Shown here: in pieces, positions 21,271 to 32,390 of the stretch
Position numbering within the stretch: position 1 is the stretch's first letter
Layout: each line of letters starts with the position of its first letter
Assembly: GCA_964016985.1 (NCBI GenBank)
Contig: OZ024830.1
Location: forward strand, 60,962,550 to 61,026,549
Origin: Anodontia alba
Lineage: Eukaryota; Mollusca; Bivalvia; Lucinida; Lucinidae
Direction of reading: 5' to 3'
DNA length: 64,000 bases
Position numbers and translations under genes: made by a program
The notes under the pieces: generated by a model
What the model saw: the letters and a program-made list of their open reading frames with translations, nothing else
Told to the model about the DNA's origin: nothing
Database searches by the model: none

Positions 21271-21741
21271 TTGACTTGTTCAAATTTTAAGACATATTTG
21301 ATAAGAAGATAAGGTGTCTGAATATTTTGGACAAATATGGTCTTTGTTTTAATTTTATCAGAATCTATTTTGAATATTTTCCTTGTTGATATGCATTTAC
21401 TTATTTATTATATTCATATATCAATGTGTGTAATTACATATATTAACATTGACATTCAGACCAGGGAGCATGAATTTGTAGTCCATTTTGGGAATTCAAC
21501 AATATGTAACTTTTTTCCTGATATAATAAGCTCTAAAACTTTGGTACAGAGTTATTATCACTACTCAATAAATCTTTGCTTGAGTTTTCTTATACCCTTT
21601 TCTGAAAGGGTTAGTCAGAAATTGTAACCCTCTGAAATTTGCAGTGACAGGGGTCGGGTATTTTGCTATTATAATTTGTGTTTACTTTGAAAATGATTAA
21701 ATATAGGAAAGTCTGTATTGCCAGTGCATAATTTTTTTTTA

Positions 21742-22008
21742 ACTCTTTCCCCGCTAGTGGCAACTTTTGTCATCTGCTGATAACCTTTGAAAACAGTTTG
21801 GACCCAGATTATGCCTGACATATTGTCGGGCCTGATCTGGATCCAGACCGTTTGACACTCTGATGGCATTCCTGACAGACTGATCTGGATCCAAACCGTT
21901 TGACACTCTGATGGCATTCCTGACAGATTTTTTGAAAAAGTTAATTTTGAAGAAAGATAATCCACAGACAAAAAAGCATGCAAAATTACCCAGCATGCAA
22001 AGAATAAA
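21742..22008. repeat. MITE with GCATGC ends, copy 2, with duplicated right arm
   Basis: The block CTGATCTGGATCCA..ACCGTTTGACACTCTGATGGCATTCCTGACAGA occurs twice in a row (about 21833-21880 and 21881-21928), a direct duplication of roughly 48 bp. The rest matches the copy at 21045, ending in CCCAGCATGCAAAG. Confidence 0.65.
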
Positions 22009-22439
22009 TTTTCTGTCTTTTTTTTTTTTATCTAAAAATTTTTTTATCACATTTTTTTTTTTTTTTTTTTTTTTCACATAAACTGTTCTCCATTCACTTG
22101 CAATGCAATTTTAAATATGGGCATTAATTTAGGTGCTCTAGGCTTTCAAAATATTTTGATATGGAATTTATACATGACTGATGCTTAGCAAACATTGAAG
22201 GGTATTGTGTATTTCTCATAATTATGATCACTTATGATATCTCATGGGTTTCCTGAACCCTGGCAGATATGAAGATATTTGTCAGCATAGCTATTTTGAA
22301 AACCAAAAAGTTACTGTGGGACACATAATAATGAAATCCAATAAGTAATGAAAGTCACATGTGCAGTTGTTGACTGATATCCTCCAACAAAATGCCAGTA
22401 CAGTTTGGTTCTGAAAAGCTGAAATTTTTTGTTTGTTTT

Positions 22440-22612
22440 GATTGCCCATAGAATGTAAGAAAGGGAGATCCCTTTCTGAAAAGGTGAAAGTTTGTACCTC
22501 CCTTTTCAAAGGGAGGCCAGTACAGCAGAAGTTATATGTCTCAGTTAAAAGTCTCTTTAAAAGGGGCTTCTCTTACAGACAGAATTTGCTTCCAGAGGGT
22601 AGCAAATGCTTT
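22440..22612. repeat. Fold-back MITE family K, diverged
   Basis: GGAGATCCCTTTCTGAAAAGG, CCTCCCTTTTCAAAGGGAGG, then AAAGTCTCTTTAAAAGGGGC. Confidence 0.5.
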
Positions 22613-22624
22613 CATTTAAGAGTA

Positions 22625-22802
22625 CAGCATAACCTCCCTTAAGCAGCCACCCTTCTGAAGGTCTAATTCTGTCTGTTTAAAGGAGTTGCTGCTTAACAAA
22701 GGTAAATTATATAGAGAAATCCAATCTGGGGAATCTCTAAAAGGTGGCTGTTTAATAGAGGTGCCTGCTTAATAGAGGTGACCATAACTGGAGGTTTTAC
22801 TG
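22625..22802. mobile_element. TA-flanked pogo-like MITE (CCTCCCTTAAG ends)
   Basis: 178 bp between TA dinucleotides (22623-22624, 22803-22804). Ends CAGCATAACCTCCCTTAAGC and CCATAACTGGAGGTTTTACTG. No coding sequence. Confidence 0.7.
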
Positions 22803-22872
22803 TAACCCCTTTTGAGGAGAGTAATATTTTCAGGTCTGAGTGATCATTGTTGGAGATGATTTGTTTGCTTAA

Positions 22873-23077
22873 CCCTTCTCTTGCTGAACATAACATGCCC
22901 TGTCTTAGCAAACAGTGTAGATCCAGATCAGTTGGCTTCTGAAGAAGCTAACTGATCTGGATCTGCATTGTTTGTCATTAAATATGTGAATTTCTATCAA
23001 AAACCCGGATCAAGTAATCTGATCGGCTGGAAATTAGAAGTGGGCATGGCATCTTATTTTATTCAGCATGAGAAGGG
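22873..23077 (+). mobile_element. TTAA-flanked MITE, family D
   Basis: 205 bp between TTAA at 22869-22872 and 23078-23081, ends CCCTTCTCTTGCTGAAC and CAGCATGAGAAGGG. Confidence 0.8.
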
Positions 23078-23231
23078 TTAAATGTACAGATTTGAATTTG
23101 TTTGATTCCTGCCATTCACAAACCAGGTGCAGCTTTTTTGGAAATTAGATCTAGTAGATTTACTAGATTGTAGTTTATATTGTCTGGTCCTTTATCATCA
23201 CTGACGCCATTCCCAGACTTAAGAAAATTAA

Positions 23232-23428
23232 CCCTTGCCTTGCTGAATAAATTAAGATGCCACATCCACTTCTAATTTCCAGATTACTTGATCTTGGTTT
23301 TTGATAGAAATTCACATATTTAATGGCAAACAGTGCAGATCCAAATCTGTTGACTTCTTCAGAAGCCAACTGATCTGGATCTACACTGTTTGCTAAGACA
23401 GGGCATGTCGTGTTCAGCAAGAGAAGGG
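23232..23428 (-). mobile_element. TTAA-flanked MITE, family D, inverse orientation
   Basis: 197 bp between TTAA at 23228-23231 and 23429-23432. Same ends and core as the copy 150 bp to the left, in the opposite orientation. Confidence 0.8.
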
Positions 23429-23639
23429 TTAATATGAGGGTCGGTGGTTGAAACTAGCTCAAATGGCCCAGAAAACTTCACCTAATGTCAGTTTTATGAG
23501 TGTGTGCATTACTCCCTGGGGTCATATCTTTCAGAACCTTTTTGAGCTGCATATTTGGAAAAGAGATGTTATAGCATATTCAAACAGAAATGGTTCAGTT
23601 GACCCTACCAGACCCTATGCTGTTTGCTAGGTAAATGGT

Positions 23640-24600
23640 AGGTCAAGGGGAAACTAGAGAACTACGGTCCTTTCGAGATCATTCGGAAAGACGTTTTTGC
23701 TTGGCGTTTTATTTAAAATGAAAATATTTAGTACTGAGTGACCATATCTTATCAGAAACCATTTGTCTTTTCTGCTTCTGTGTTTTGTTCCCAAATATGT
23801 ACCCTAAAATTAAATATACAGCCAAAAATTGGTCCAACCAATGCAATTTCTATAACAAAGCGATTTTTTGGAATATTTGTCTAAGAAAATATATTTTACT
23901 TTTCTTTACTGGATTTGAATTATTGAGGTTTTACAACAATATTGTGAAAATTTCAGAAAAATTGAACAAAACTTGTTGAAAATCTGCTTCCAAGTTACCT
24001 ACCCTACTGAGTTCTGCATAATTTGCGTTCATTTTTACTATGGGAAAAAGTGAAAATATTTATTTTTTTTAAAAACCAATGACTAGAATAAAACTTTTCA
24101 TGCATAGTTAGTTATGACAAATGGTTTTGCATTAAATCATGACAAAAGTTTGCAAATTTACCTCTTCTGTGTAAAGCGCAGAGCAAAAACCAAAAGGGTA
24201 GCCCCTATGTGACTCAGATGCCCGGCTACGGAAAAAATCTGACTACTGACTAACAGGTAGTTATGGCAAATGGTTTTGCATTAAATCATGACAAAAGTTT
24301 ACAAATTTACTTCTTCTATGTAAAGCACCAAGCAAAAAACATCTTTCTGAAAGATGTCAATGCACAGTAGACATGTGGCCTTGCTAAAGCCTGGGCATGC
24401 ACACTGAAGGTTTGATTTGATGAAAACCCCGAAGAATTTTTTTCTCGCGACGTGGTTCATTTGTCTGTATATGTGTACTGTGGTGATACAGTCACTGCAG
24501 AAAGACTCAGCTTTTTGTAGGCTTGGCATAAAAAAAACACCACTTGAGGTGTACAAAGGCTATATCTGGTTTGTTTCGGGCCGTTATCACATAATATCAG
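23640..24600. other. AT-rich stretch with an 82-83 bp direct repeat, no gene seen
   Basis: The segment TAGTTATGACAAATGGTTTTG...GTAAAGCG..GAGCAAAAAC (24109-24190) is repeated at 24258-24340 with a handful of differences, 67 bp apart. The segment between contains CCCGGCTACGG. No recognised protein or element. Confidence 0.5.
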
Positions 24601-24616
24601 CAGTTTTTCTGCTTAC

Positions 24617-24835
24617 TGTATTTACCCTAAATATTTGTACATCTTGACTCCTTACATACTTGTTCTAAAATTTGAACAAGTCCATTTTATTACCTGTTGA
24701 TGTGTCTGAAAAATTGTTGGCAAACAGTGTAGACCCGATCAGATGCCACCTGATGCAGCATCTGATCTGGGTCTGCATTGTTTGCTCAGGCCTGTCAGTC
24801 CAAATATTTAGTGAAATTACTATATTTTGTTATTG
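24617..24835. repeat. Family E MITE, full length
   Basis: Outer ends GTATTTACCCTAAATATTTG and CCAAATATTTAGTGAAATTAC, core GTAGACCCGATCAGATGCCACCTGATG..CATCTGATCTGGGTCTGCA. A good reference copy of the family. Confidence 0.7.
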
Positions 24836-25047
24836 GTTTTGCATATTTAATCTCCCCTATTATATATTGTCATATACATTATACATGATAGAAGTTGTAG
24901 AACAAAGTCTTTGAGATTTTTACACAAGTTCTTTCATATTAAATTATTTCTCCCAGAATGGTTATTTTTGTTTTTCTTCTTACTGAAATGATGTTTTTGT
25001 AGAAAATTGTTCAAAACCAGCCTACAAAAAGAGAAGCATCATAAGCT

Positions 25048-25347
25048 TTGATTGATCGTGTTGGGGTTTAACAACGTGTGAACCCTTGTGGGTCATTTTG
25101 TGTCGTCTCCCAGAGAAAGGGAGAAAAGAGATAAAGAGATAGTAGAAGAGATGAAAGAGAGGGATAGGGAAGAAAGAGAAACAGGAGTGAAATTGAAGAA
25201 ACATAATAATAAAAAAAAACAAAAAAAAACCCTCTACCCTTACCTGCTATGAGGATAGCAGGCCTTGCCCAACTGTAAGCCAACATCAGCTGAACGTTCA
25301 GGTGACTTAAGATACACAACACCTTCGCACCACCTGACCACCCCCTT
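25048..25347 (-). mobile_element. SINE family I, minus orientation
   Basis: Starts TTGATTGATCGTGTTGGGGT-TTAACAACGTG and ends CACCTGACCACCCCC. Target-site duplication GCATCATAAGCT / GCATCATAGGCT (25036-25047, 25348-25359). The internal purine tract mirrors the pyrimidine tract of the + strand copy at 18068. Confidence 0.8.
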
Positions 25348-25558
25348 GCATCATAGGCTCAGATGTCTTCAATTTCTAAGCTAACTGATTATAACTCATT
25401 CATGCAGGCAGCCAGTGGTAGCACCAATTAAGGTGTTAATTGAAGATAACCTTTCTTTGTGCACCAAAATATATTTTGTGCATAATTGTTGGCAAATTGA
25501 ATCGGTCACCAGGTTCGTTTCTATGTGCAAAAAAAAAAAAGAAATGGACTATACTATA

Positions 25559-26898
25559 CGAGGGATGTTCGAAATGAATTACTTATTGTCCTCTAGCTCG
25601 ATATCCACGTGGGGCACGATAAAAACCAATACATACCTGTATAGGGCTATTCAATATCTACACAACGGTGTATAAATGTACATGTTAGACTAAGTGTAAG
25701 ACATAAAATTTGCCATTTGAATACACGCAGTCATTGACCACTGCAGTAAAAATGGTTGGTAGAAGCGTCGACAAAAAAGATGAAATACGGGCTTACATCA
25801 AAGCTCGCTCAAAACTTGGTTGTTCTTTGAAGAAGCTGATGACTGAAATTTCTACTGCTTTTGGACCTTCTTGTGTGTCCTATGACACAGTTCGGCGGTG
25901 GAAAAAGAAATTTGAGTCTGGTGTAGAGTCCATCAAAAATGCACTGAAATCAGGTAGGCCAAAATCTGCATCTCATAAAGAAATCGTTCCCAAAATAAAG
26001 GAAATCATTGAAGGAGATGCCAGATTTACAGTTCGTGATATTGCACGAATGGTAGGCATATCACTATCAACGGTTCACCTTATTTTGAAGAAGCATTTGA
26101 AAGTCAGAAAGATTTCTGCTAGATGGGTGCCACATCTGTTGACTGACGAGCAAAAGAGGCAACGGGTTAAAGTGGCCAAAAAGCTGCTTCAAATGTTTCC
26201 AAATGATGACAAAAAGCAGTTTGCCAATGTCGTCACAGGTGATGAAACCTGGGTCCATTATTTTGAGCCCGTCAGAAAGGTTAGCAATAAGATCTGGGTC
26301 ACTAAACACAGCAAACGCCCAATAATTGCCAAACGTTCTTTGAGTACAAAGAAGGTTTTGTATGCAATCTTCTTCTCTGGTGAAGGAGTCGCAATAAAAG
26401 TGCCAGTGAAAAAGGGCAAAAGCATCACCGGAAAGTACTACAAAGACGTAGTACTGAAGAAACTGAAAAAGTATTACCAGAAACGACGCCCTGCCACTGG
26501 TTTTAAACATGTCCGTATTCTACATGACAATGCCCCAGCTCATACCTCCACAATAGTTACGGCGTTTTTGAAGAAAGAAAAAGTAACTGTTTTGCCTCAC
26601 CCCCCGTATTCCCCAGACCTTGCCCCATGTGATTTCTTTTTCTTTCCGAAATTGAAAGCATTCTTTGCTGGGCGGAAATACCAGTCCCGACAGGCACTTG
26701 GATCTGCCATTCAGCAGTACCTTATTAGTGTGCCCAAATTAGCGTACCATGACGCCTTCAAGAAGTGGATACATCGGCTGAAACTTTGCATTTCTAGCCA
26801 CGGGGAGTACTTCGTGGGCATGAAATGAGTACTTTTGGGCTAACTTGAAATTTGAAGTCTCCAGATAGAAATAAGCAACTCATTTCGAACATCCCTAG
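25559..26898 (+). mobile_element. Mariner-type DNA transposon, apparently intact (1340 bp)
   Basis: A complete Tc1/mariner element lies between TA target duplications (25557-25558, 26899-26900). Its 29 bp terminal inverted repeats (25559-25587, 26870-26898) differ at three positions; the shared part is AGGGATGTTCGAAATGA. It contains one uninterrupted transposase gene on the + strand. With an open reading frame, good ends and few differences between the repeats, it is either active or recently dead. It sits in intergenic DNA between two convergent host genes. Confidence 0.95.
25752..26828 (+). CDS. Mariner transposase, DD34D type
   Basis: A 358-residue enzyme that excises and inserts the element by cut-and-paste at TA sites. 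The start chosen is the ATG at 25752 (MVGRSVDKKDE); an in-frame ATG at 25710 would add 14 residues with no family likeness. N-terminal half: paired-like helix-turn-helix DNA-binding region (SYDTVRRWKKKF, then GISLSTVHLILKKHL), followed by the mariner signature WVPHLLTDEQ. Catalytic triad: GDETWVHYFEP (Asp at 26241), RILHDNAPAH (Asp at 26526), YSPDLAPCDFF (third Asp at 26631), with 34 residues between the second and third, as in mariner. The length is normal for mariner (about 345-360). No stops or frameshifts. It would act in the nucleus on the 29 bp ends. Confidence 0.95.
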   Translation: MVGRSVDKKDEIRAYIKARSKLGCSLKKLMTEISTAFGPSCVSYDTVRRWKKKFESGVESIKNALKSGRPKSASHKEIVPKIKEIIEGDARFTVRDIARMVGISLSTVHLILKKHLKVRKISARWVPHLLTDEQKRQRVKVAKKLLQMFPNDDKKQFANVVTGDETWVHYFEPVRKVSNKIWVTKHSKRPIIAKRSLSTKKVLYAIFFSGEGVAIKVPVKKGKSITGKYYKDVVLKKLKKYYQKRRPATGFKHVRILHDNAPAHTSTIVTAFLKKEKVTVLPHPPYSPDLAPCDFFFFPKLKAFFAGRKYQSRQALGSAIQQYLISVPKLAYHDAFKKWIHRLKLCISSHGEYFVGMK

Positions 26899-26947
26899 TA
26901 CAGTGCAACCTCATTACAACAATCATCCTCAGAAAGGCAAAAAAAAA

Positions 26948-28744
26948 ACAAGAGGCCCACGGGCCACGGTTCGCTCACCTGAGTGACATAGCCACTGCAG
27001 ACATGCAGATGTTATGCAACATTTTTCCAATCCTATCATCGCAACTAATGAAAATATCATCATTTGAGCAGTTCTTAGTTTTGAAGAAGAATATATGGGC
27101 CTGACAGTCAATGGAGTCATTTGAATAAACTATCAATCACATTTCAACAGAAGGATCATTGTGAAATTTGGTGGAAATTGGCTAAGTGGTTTCTGAAGAA
27201 TCATGATTTTATACATGTAAACAGCACAGTGGCAGGGAAATATTATAAATATAAACCAGATGATGGCCATCTTAGATTTCCAATCAGAACAATTTTAACT
27301 ACTGTTGATCTACAAGTCACTTCGATACTTTCAATATAAATGTATATGGCCCACACAAATAGGGAAGTAAATTTGACCTTGGAGACAAAAAGGTCAAATG
27401 TCAACATAGAACCATCATTTGAGCAATTTTGGTAGATCTCCTGTCCCCCGTAATTTGTGCAAAGATTAAGACCCAGGGCTTATTTGGTTATGGAGAAGAA
27501 GATTTTTAAATGTTTTTACCATATATGGGCATGGCAGCCATTTTGATCAATGGACCATACCCATTTTAGCAATCTTTCATTCTCCTGCATTGAGGCTCCG
27601 CATGAAATTTGAGCAACACTGGCCCGGAGGCTTCAGAGGAAAAGCCATTTGAAATTATCAACATTTTTTCCATACAAATGTATGGGGCCCATACAAATGC
27701 ATACAGAAGCAAACTTGACCTCGCCGTAAAAAGGTTAAATGTCAATGTATGACAATTATTTTAGCAACTTTGGTAGACCGCCCATTCCAGATGATATATG
27801 CAAAGATTCAGCCACAAGCCATCCTCGGTTTTGGAGAATAAGATTTTTAAATGTTTTTTCCCATGCAAATGCATAAGGAAGCAAACTTGACCTTGCCGTA
27901 AAAAGATCAAATGTCAATGTATGACCATTATTTTAGCAACTTTGGTAGACCCCCTGTCCCCGATGATTTATGCAAACATTCAGCCTCAAAGCATCCTCGG
28001 TTCTAGAGAAGAAGATTTATAAAGGTTTTTACCATATATGGGCATGGCGCCCATCTTGGTCAACAAACCGTGACCATTTTAGCAATCTTTTGTTCCCCCT
28101 ACCTAAGGAGGCTCCATATGAAATTTGAGCGAAATTGGCCCAGAGGCTCCAGAGGAGAAGTTGTTTGAAATTCTGAACATTTTTCCCATACAAATGCATA
28201 AGGAAGCAAAATTGACCTTAACGTAATAAGGTCAAATGTCAATGTACGACCATTATTTTAGCAATTTTGGTAGCCCTCCTGTTCCCGAAGATATATGCAA
28301 AGATGCTCGGTTTTGGAGAAGAAGATTTTTAAAGGTTTTTCCCATACAAATGCATAGGGAAGCAAACTTGACCTTGCCGTAAAAAGGTCAAACGTCAACG
28401 TACGACAATTCTTTTAGCACTTTTGGTAGACCTCCTGTCCCTGATGATTCCTGCAAAGGTTCAGCCCCAAGGCATTCTCGGTTCTGGAGGAGAAGATTTT
28501 TAAAGGTTTTTACCATATATGGGCGTGGCGGCCATCTTGGTCAACGAACCGCGACCATTTTAGCAATTTTTCGTTCCCCCACCCTAAGGAGGCTCCATAT
28601 GAAATTTGAGCAAAATTGGCTCAGCGGTTTCAGAGGAGAAGTCGTTTGAAAATGTTAATGGACGGACGCACGAACGGATGGACGGACGACGGACAAAAAG
28701 GGATCACAATAGCTCATCCTGAGCAGAGCTCAGGTGAGCTAAAA
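26948..28744 (+). repeat. Hairpin-ended tandem-repeat element (~1.8 kb, long units)
   Basis: Head: ACAAGAGGCCCACGGGCC, then TCGCTCACCTGAG. Tail: GGACGGACG-type run, then a hairpin AGCTCATCCTGAGC..GCTCAGGTGAGCT followed by AAAA (28710-28744). Between them are three copies of a compound unit of about 480-510 bp. Each contains ACCATATATGGGC(A/G)TGGC, GCCATCTTGGTCAA, CTCCATATGAAATTTGAG, CCCATACAAATGCATA(A/G)GGAAGC and GACCTTGCCGTAAAAAGGTCAAA. It appears inserted into an older TA-type MITE (CAGTGCAACCTCATTACAAC just left). No protein is encoded. Confidence 0.85.
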
Positions 28745-28929
28745 ACAAACAAACTGGCATACAGTGCAGAACAGCATTTTGGGGAATTGGAAAAGTGGCT
28801 GTTGTATGTAGATAACTGTTGTTGAGGTGACTGTTGAGGAGAGGCTAAATACATTGTTAACACTTACTGAGAAATCAGAATAGCTTTTCTAGGGAAGTGG
28901 CTGTTGTTGAGGTGTCTGTTCATGGAGGT

Positions 28930-29239
28930 TTTTGTTTGTGTTGAGGTTTTACGGCCCAGTCAACCCAATGGGGTCATGTCGAGCGCGGACAGTTTACCTA
29001 ACCACACGTTTAATGGGCAGGCTTAGTCCTCTAAGCGGTTAATCAGTATTGTGCACATTCTTTCACCAGAAACTGACAACTGCCCTTCTTGAATCAGCAG
29101 AAGGGAGAGAATGACCGTAGAAAATATTTCATGATCAATCTCCACGAAAGAATGTTGCCAACCTCGGCGGGGTTGAACCCACGACTTCCTGGTCTCCAGT
29201 CGGACGGCACATCCAACTGAGCCACCGAGGCTGGCAAGT
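28930..29239 (-). mobile_element. SINE family F, full length with tRNA-like head
   Basis: On the - strand it starts GCCAGCCTCGG with A box TGGCTCAGTTGG and B box GGTTCAACCCC, then the AGAATG...TGATTCAAGAAGGGCAGTTG body and the CGTAAAACCTCAACACAAAC tail. A perfect 13 bp duplication TGTTCATGGAGGT flanks it (28917-28929, 29240-29252). A 5-prime-complete copy that could be transcribed by RNA polymerase III. Confidence 0.9.
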
Positions 29240-29434
29240 TGTTCATGGAGGTATGCGCCAACTATGGTCTTACAAAACAAGAAGAAACATACTATATAAT
29301 AATAATATACACAATTTATTTTTAGCATTGTATAATATATATGATAAACAATAAAATACAGGTTTACCATGAAGCTTTTATCAGGTTAATCTCATCTGCT
29401 CAAAGAAAACACCAGTGCTTCAGTTAAGCAATTA

Positions 29435-29640
29435 ACGCATAGCATGCTGGGTAAAAATTTTGGCAGAGGACATTCTGAAATATGTCGTTTTTTCCCAGAA
29501 AATAGGTTTTGGCATTTCATGCAAATCATCTACAAAGGAGCATTTGCATGAAATAACAAAGCCTTTTTGCTGGGAAATATAAGAAAAATAACATCAATTT
29601 GTCATCTGCTGAATTAGCCCAGAAAGTGGTAAAGGTTAAC
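29435..29640. repeat. Fold-back MITE family B1
   Basis: ACGCATAGCATGCTGGGTAA, TTTTTTCCCAGAAAATAGGT..GGCATTTCATGCAAATCATCT and the complementary arm, ending TCTGCTGAATTAGCCCAGAAAG. Confidence 0.7.
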
Positions 29641-30164
29641 TGAAGCATTGAAGAAGCATCCAAAATACCATTCAGCAAGATAAAAATGTCCACGTCTAAT
29701 TATCTTTGTATAAAATATGAAAATATAGTCTTTGCACACTGTTCATATTGCTAGGAGTCAGGATTCAATAAAAGAACCCATTGAAAATTTGAACAAGAAA
29801 TTTGAAAAAAATAATTAGGCTATATTGTTGGGTGTAAATTATTTTTTGAAGTTTATTGGTGTAAATAAACATATCAAAGGAATAAGAACGCAAGAAAAAA
29901 AGGTTTTGTAAAGGAACAGCACAGGAAATATCACAATATGTAATAGGGTATTAATGGGGTGTAGGAAAACAAAGGATGAAAAGTTTTACGTTACCACTTT
30001 TCCTGATATATAAGTATGTGTAATGCTTCTGAACTGTTGGTGACAGAATGTCGAAATTTCAAGACAGAAACCCAAGTTACATCAAATTTATCATACTATC
30101 TGCTATGACCAATATTCATACAATTCGAGTCAGTACCCACAAGATGTGTGTTGCTTAAGGAATT
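29641..30164. other. Intergenic stretch, nothing recognised
   Basis: AT-rich DNA without recognisable coding potential, inverted repeat or SINE. Could include distal 3'UTR of the minus-strand receptor gene, but no signal supports this. Confidence 0.4.
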
Positions 30165-30370
30165 AATCCTTAAAGCGCTAATCACAACTGTAGCAGATGA
30201 CATTCTTTTCTTTCCTTCTTGTATTTTTTTGGAAAAAATAAGGCTTGATTTTTCATATGAATCATCTACCTAGCAGATGATTCACATGAAATGCCAAGTC
30301 TTATTTTCTCTGAAAAATAAAAAAATTAGAATGCCATCTGCTACAATTCTGATTAGTGCTTTAAGGGTTA
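30165..30370. repeat. Fold-back MITE family B2 (GCGCTAATCACAAC ends)
   Basis: Ends CCTTAAAGCGCTAATCACAA and TCTGATTAGTGCTTTAAGGG. Core AAATAAGGCTTGATTTTTCA-TATGAATCATCTACC and its complement AGATGATTCACATGAAATGCCAAG. The core is similar to B1, but the ends are different. Confidence 0.75.
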
Positions 30371-30985
30371 AAAAAAATTCTACTTCCAATATTTGTTGAG
30401 AAATGGCTCTCATCTGAAATCCTGTCTACAGTAAAATGTAGCACCCTAACTTAACCTCAACTGCTGGGTACATGTCGTCATCACCAATCACAATATTCCA
30501 TTAAGTCTTGTCATGTGAAAAAAAAGTCTTTGTAGCATACATGGTCAGTGAAGACCAAACTTCACATCTGCACAATATGATTAGCACCTTTGCTGTCCTC
30601 TACCAGAATCACCAGAGACTATACAGTATAAGAACAAACAACAAAGGCTCTGATGAGACATGTGTATTGTACAGAATTATCAAGTATGCTTAATTACACC
30701 TTTTTCACGTGGTATAGTCACTCTGCACACTGCATTCCCACACACTTCCAAACAAATTTAAAACAGCCAACTGCATTCACTGACAAACTAACATAACATA
30801 TACATGTACATGCAAAATGCTTGTATAAAACTTGTTTATTATCACATTATATATTACAACTGAATAATCTTCACAACCATATTAGTTTTCTTCACAACAA
30901 TTTTAGTTTCCATGATCTACCCCAGTAGACACCAATCAGAACCATGAATTTAAACCTAGAGAATGGTAATATTTTATGTCAGTCT
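30371..30985. other. Intergenic stretch, nothing recognised
   Basis: No gene or repeat signature identified. Short open frames lack any family motif. Confidence 0.4.
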
Positions 30986-30989
30986 CTGG

Positions 30990-31170
30990 TGGTGCAAAAG
31001 TTTTAAGGGGAATTTATACACTTTCAGAGCCTGCAACTCTCAAAATGTTTTTGTCTCCCTTTTGAAAGGGGCTTACTCTAAAAGGAAAGAATTTGCACCT
31101 CTAGGGAGCAAATTCTTTCCTTTTAAAATGGCCCCTTTTCAGAAGGGGATCTGATATATAGGAATGCAAA
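30990..31170. repeat. Fold-back MITE family K
   Basis: TCTCCCTTTTGAAAGGGGCT, CTCTAAAAGGAAAGAATTTGC and its complement GCAAATTCTTTCCTTTTAAAA, then CCCCTTTTCAGAAGGGGATC. Confidence 0.65.
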
Positions 31171-31282
31171 TAGGACATTACAATTGTTGTCTACCTTGTA
31201 AATCTACCAAGGATATCAAGTCTCCTTAAATTTGCACCCAATTCTTGTACAAACTTAACATTTCATTTCAGGTTAGACACGC

Positions 31283-31500
31283 TGATTATGGTTTGGTGTT
31301 TTACATCCCTTTCAACATTATTTAAGTCATACTGAGATGATGGAAGGGTGATAATGAAAGGCTCTGTGCAATGAAGCACTTTACAATTACTCACATTTTT
31401 TCAGCAAAAATACCTGTGAGTCATATTGAGACAATGGAAGGGTAATAATGGAAAGCTCTGTGCAATAAAGCTGAATTTGGCCTCCAGCAAGGATTAGGAG
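31283..31500 (-). mobile_element. tRNA-derived SINE, second family, interrupted copy
   Basis: GTGTTTTACATCCCTTTCAAC, AAGGGTGATAATGAAAGGCTCTG and a partly duplicated second segment (GTGAGTCATATTGAGACAATGG...). A family-C-like fragment (ATTACTCACATTTTTTCAGC) lies between them. Confidence 0.55.
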
Positions 31501-32054
31501 AGGAAGTGAATGACAGCACAAAAAAAAAACAGAAGAAATACTAACATGCCCTCTGCCCCACAACTGTAGGTCCTTACCACCACCCTACCACCCACCAATT
31601 TTTTGTCTGCTAAACTGGCCCAGAGAGTACTCAATGACGATTAATATGACAGTAACTGAGCTAAATCAAGGAAAAGATCCCTTTTTGTTTAGAAAATGTA
31701 GACAAACCAGCTTTCATATCCTGTCTGATTAGGGTCTACTTACATTATGGTGCCTGAACAGACTGTAAGATATAAGGAGACTAAGAAGGGCCATCGTTTG
31801 TCATTCAGATAAGGTGCCTCTATTCCTGATAGCAATAACGTCTTGTGCACATATTTCAATCAGTGAAATATACACTTTGTCCCCTAAAGGGATCTATTCT
31901 ACATCAATGATTAATTACACTATAATACAATCTATTTCTGCCACATCAAAGGAAATCGTGTCTTTGAGCACATGCAAAATGCACAGATTCAGAAGTTAGT
32001 ACATCCACACAGTCTCCAGAGAGCCTTTCCGCCATGCTACCTGTCCTAGCTCAG
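31501..32054. other. Intergenic stretch, nothing recognised
   Basis: Contains a run of A and a few short repeats with AGTCTCCAGAG..., but no gene and no clear element. Confidence 0.35.
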
Positions 32055-32390
32055 GATGAAATATTTTTCTTGTCTCCTCATGAAAACATGTGGCTACTCA
32101 TTAGAAGAGCCTGGTTTTAAGGCACTAACATGTTTTAGTGGATAAATAAGAAAAGTATCAACAAATTTTGGTTGAAACAAATACCTTATCTGTAGCTTGG
32201 TCTTATCTCACAAAAAGTGAGAGTAGCCAGGAACATTTTTCTTATTTCTCCATATAAACGTATATTGTGGGTACTCTTAGAAGTGCCTCAATGAGGCACT
32301 TCTAAGAGTACCTCAACATACGTTTATATGGAGAAATAAGAAACTTTCAGATTTTGGTTGAAAAAAAAAAGCACCTTGTCTGGAGCTAGT
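32055..32390. repeat. Two adjoining family A fold-back MITEs
   Basis: First copy about 32055-32200 (decayed left arm, GGCTACTCATTAGAAGAGCC). Second copy about 32205-32390 is a near-perfect hairpin: TTTCTCCATATAAACGTATA, TACTCTTAGAAGTGCCTCAA and complement, ending GGAGAAATAAG. Confidence 0.75.

Noticed and set aside
26067..26510. 147-codon open frame on the minus strand inside the mariner
   Set aside because: Antisense shadow of the transposase gene with no recognisable motif.
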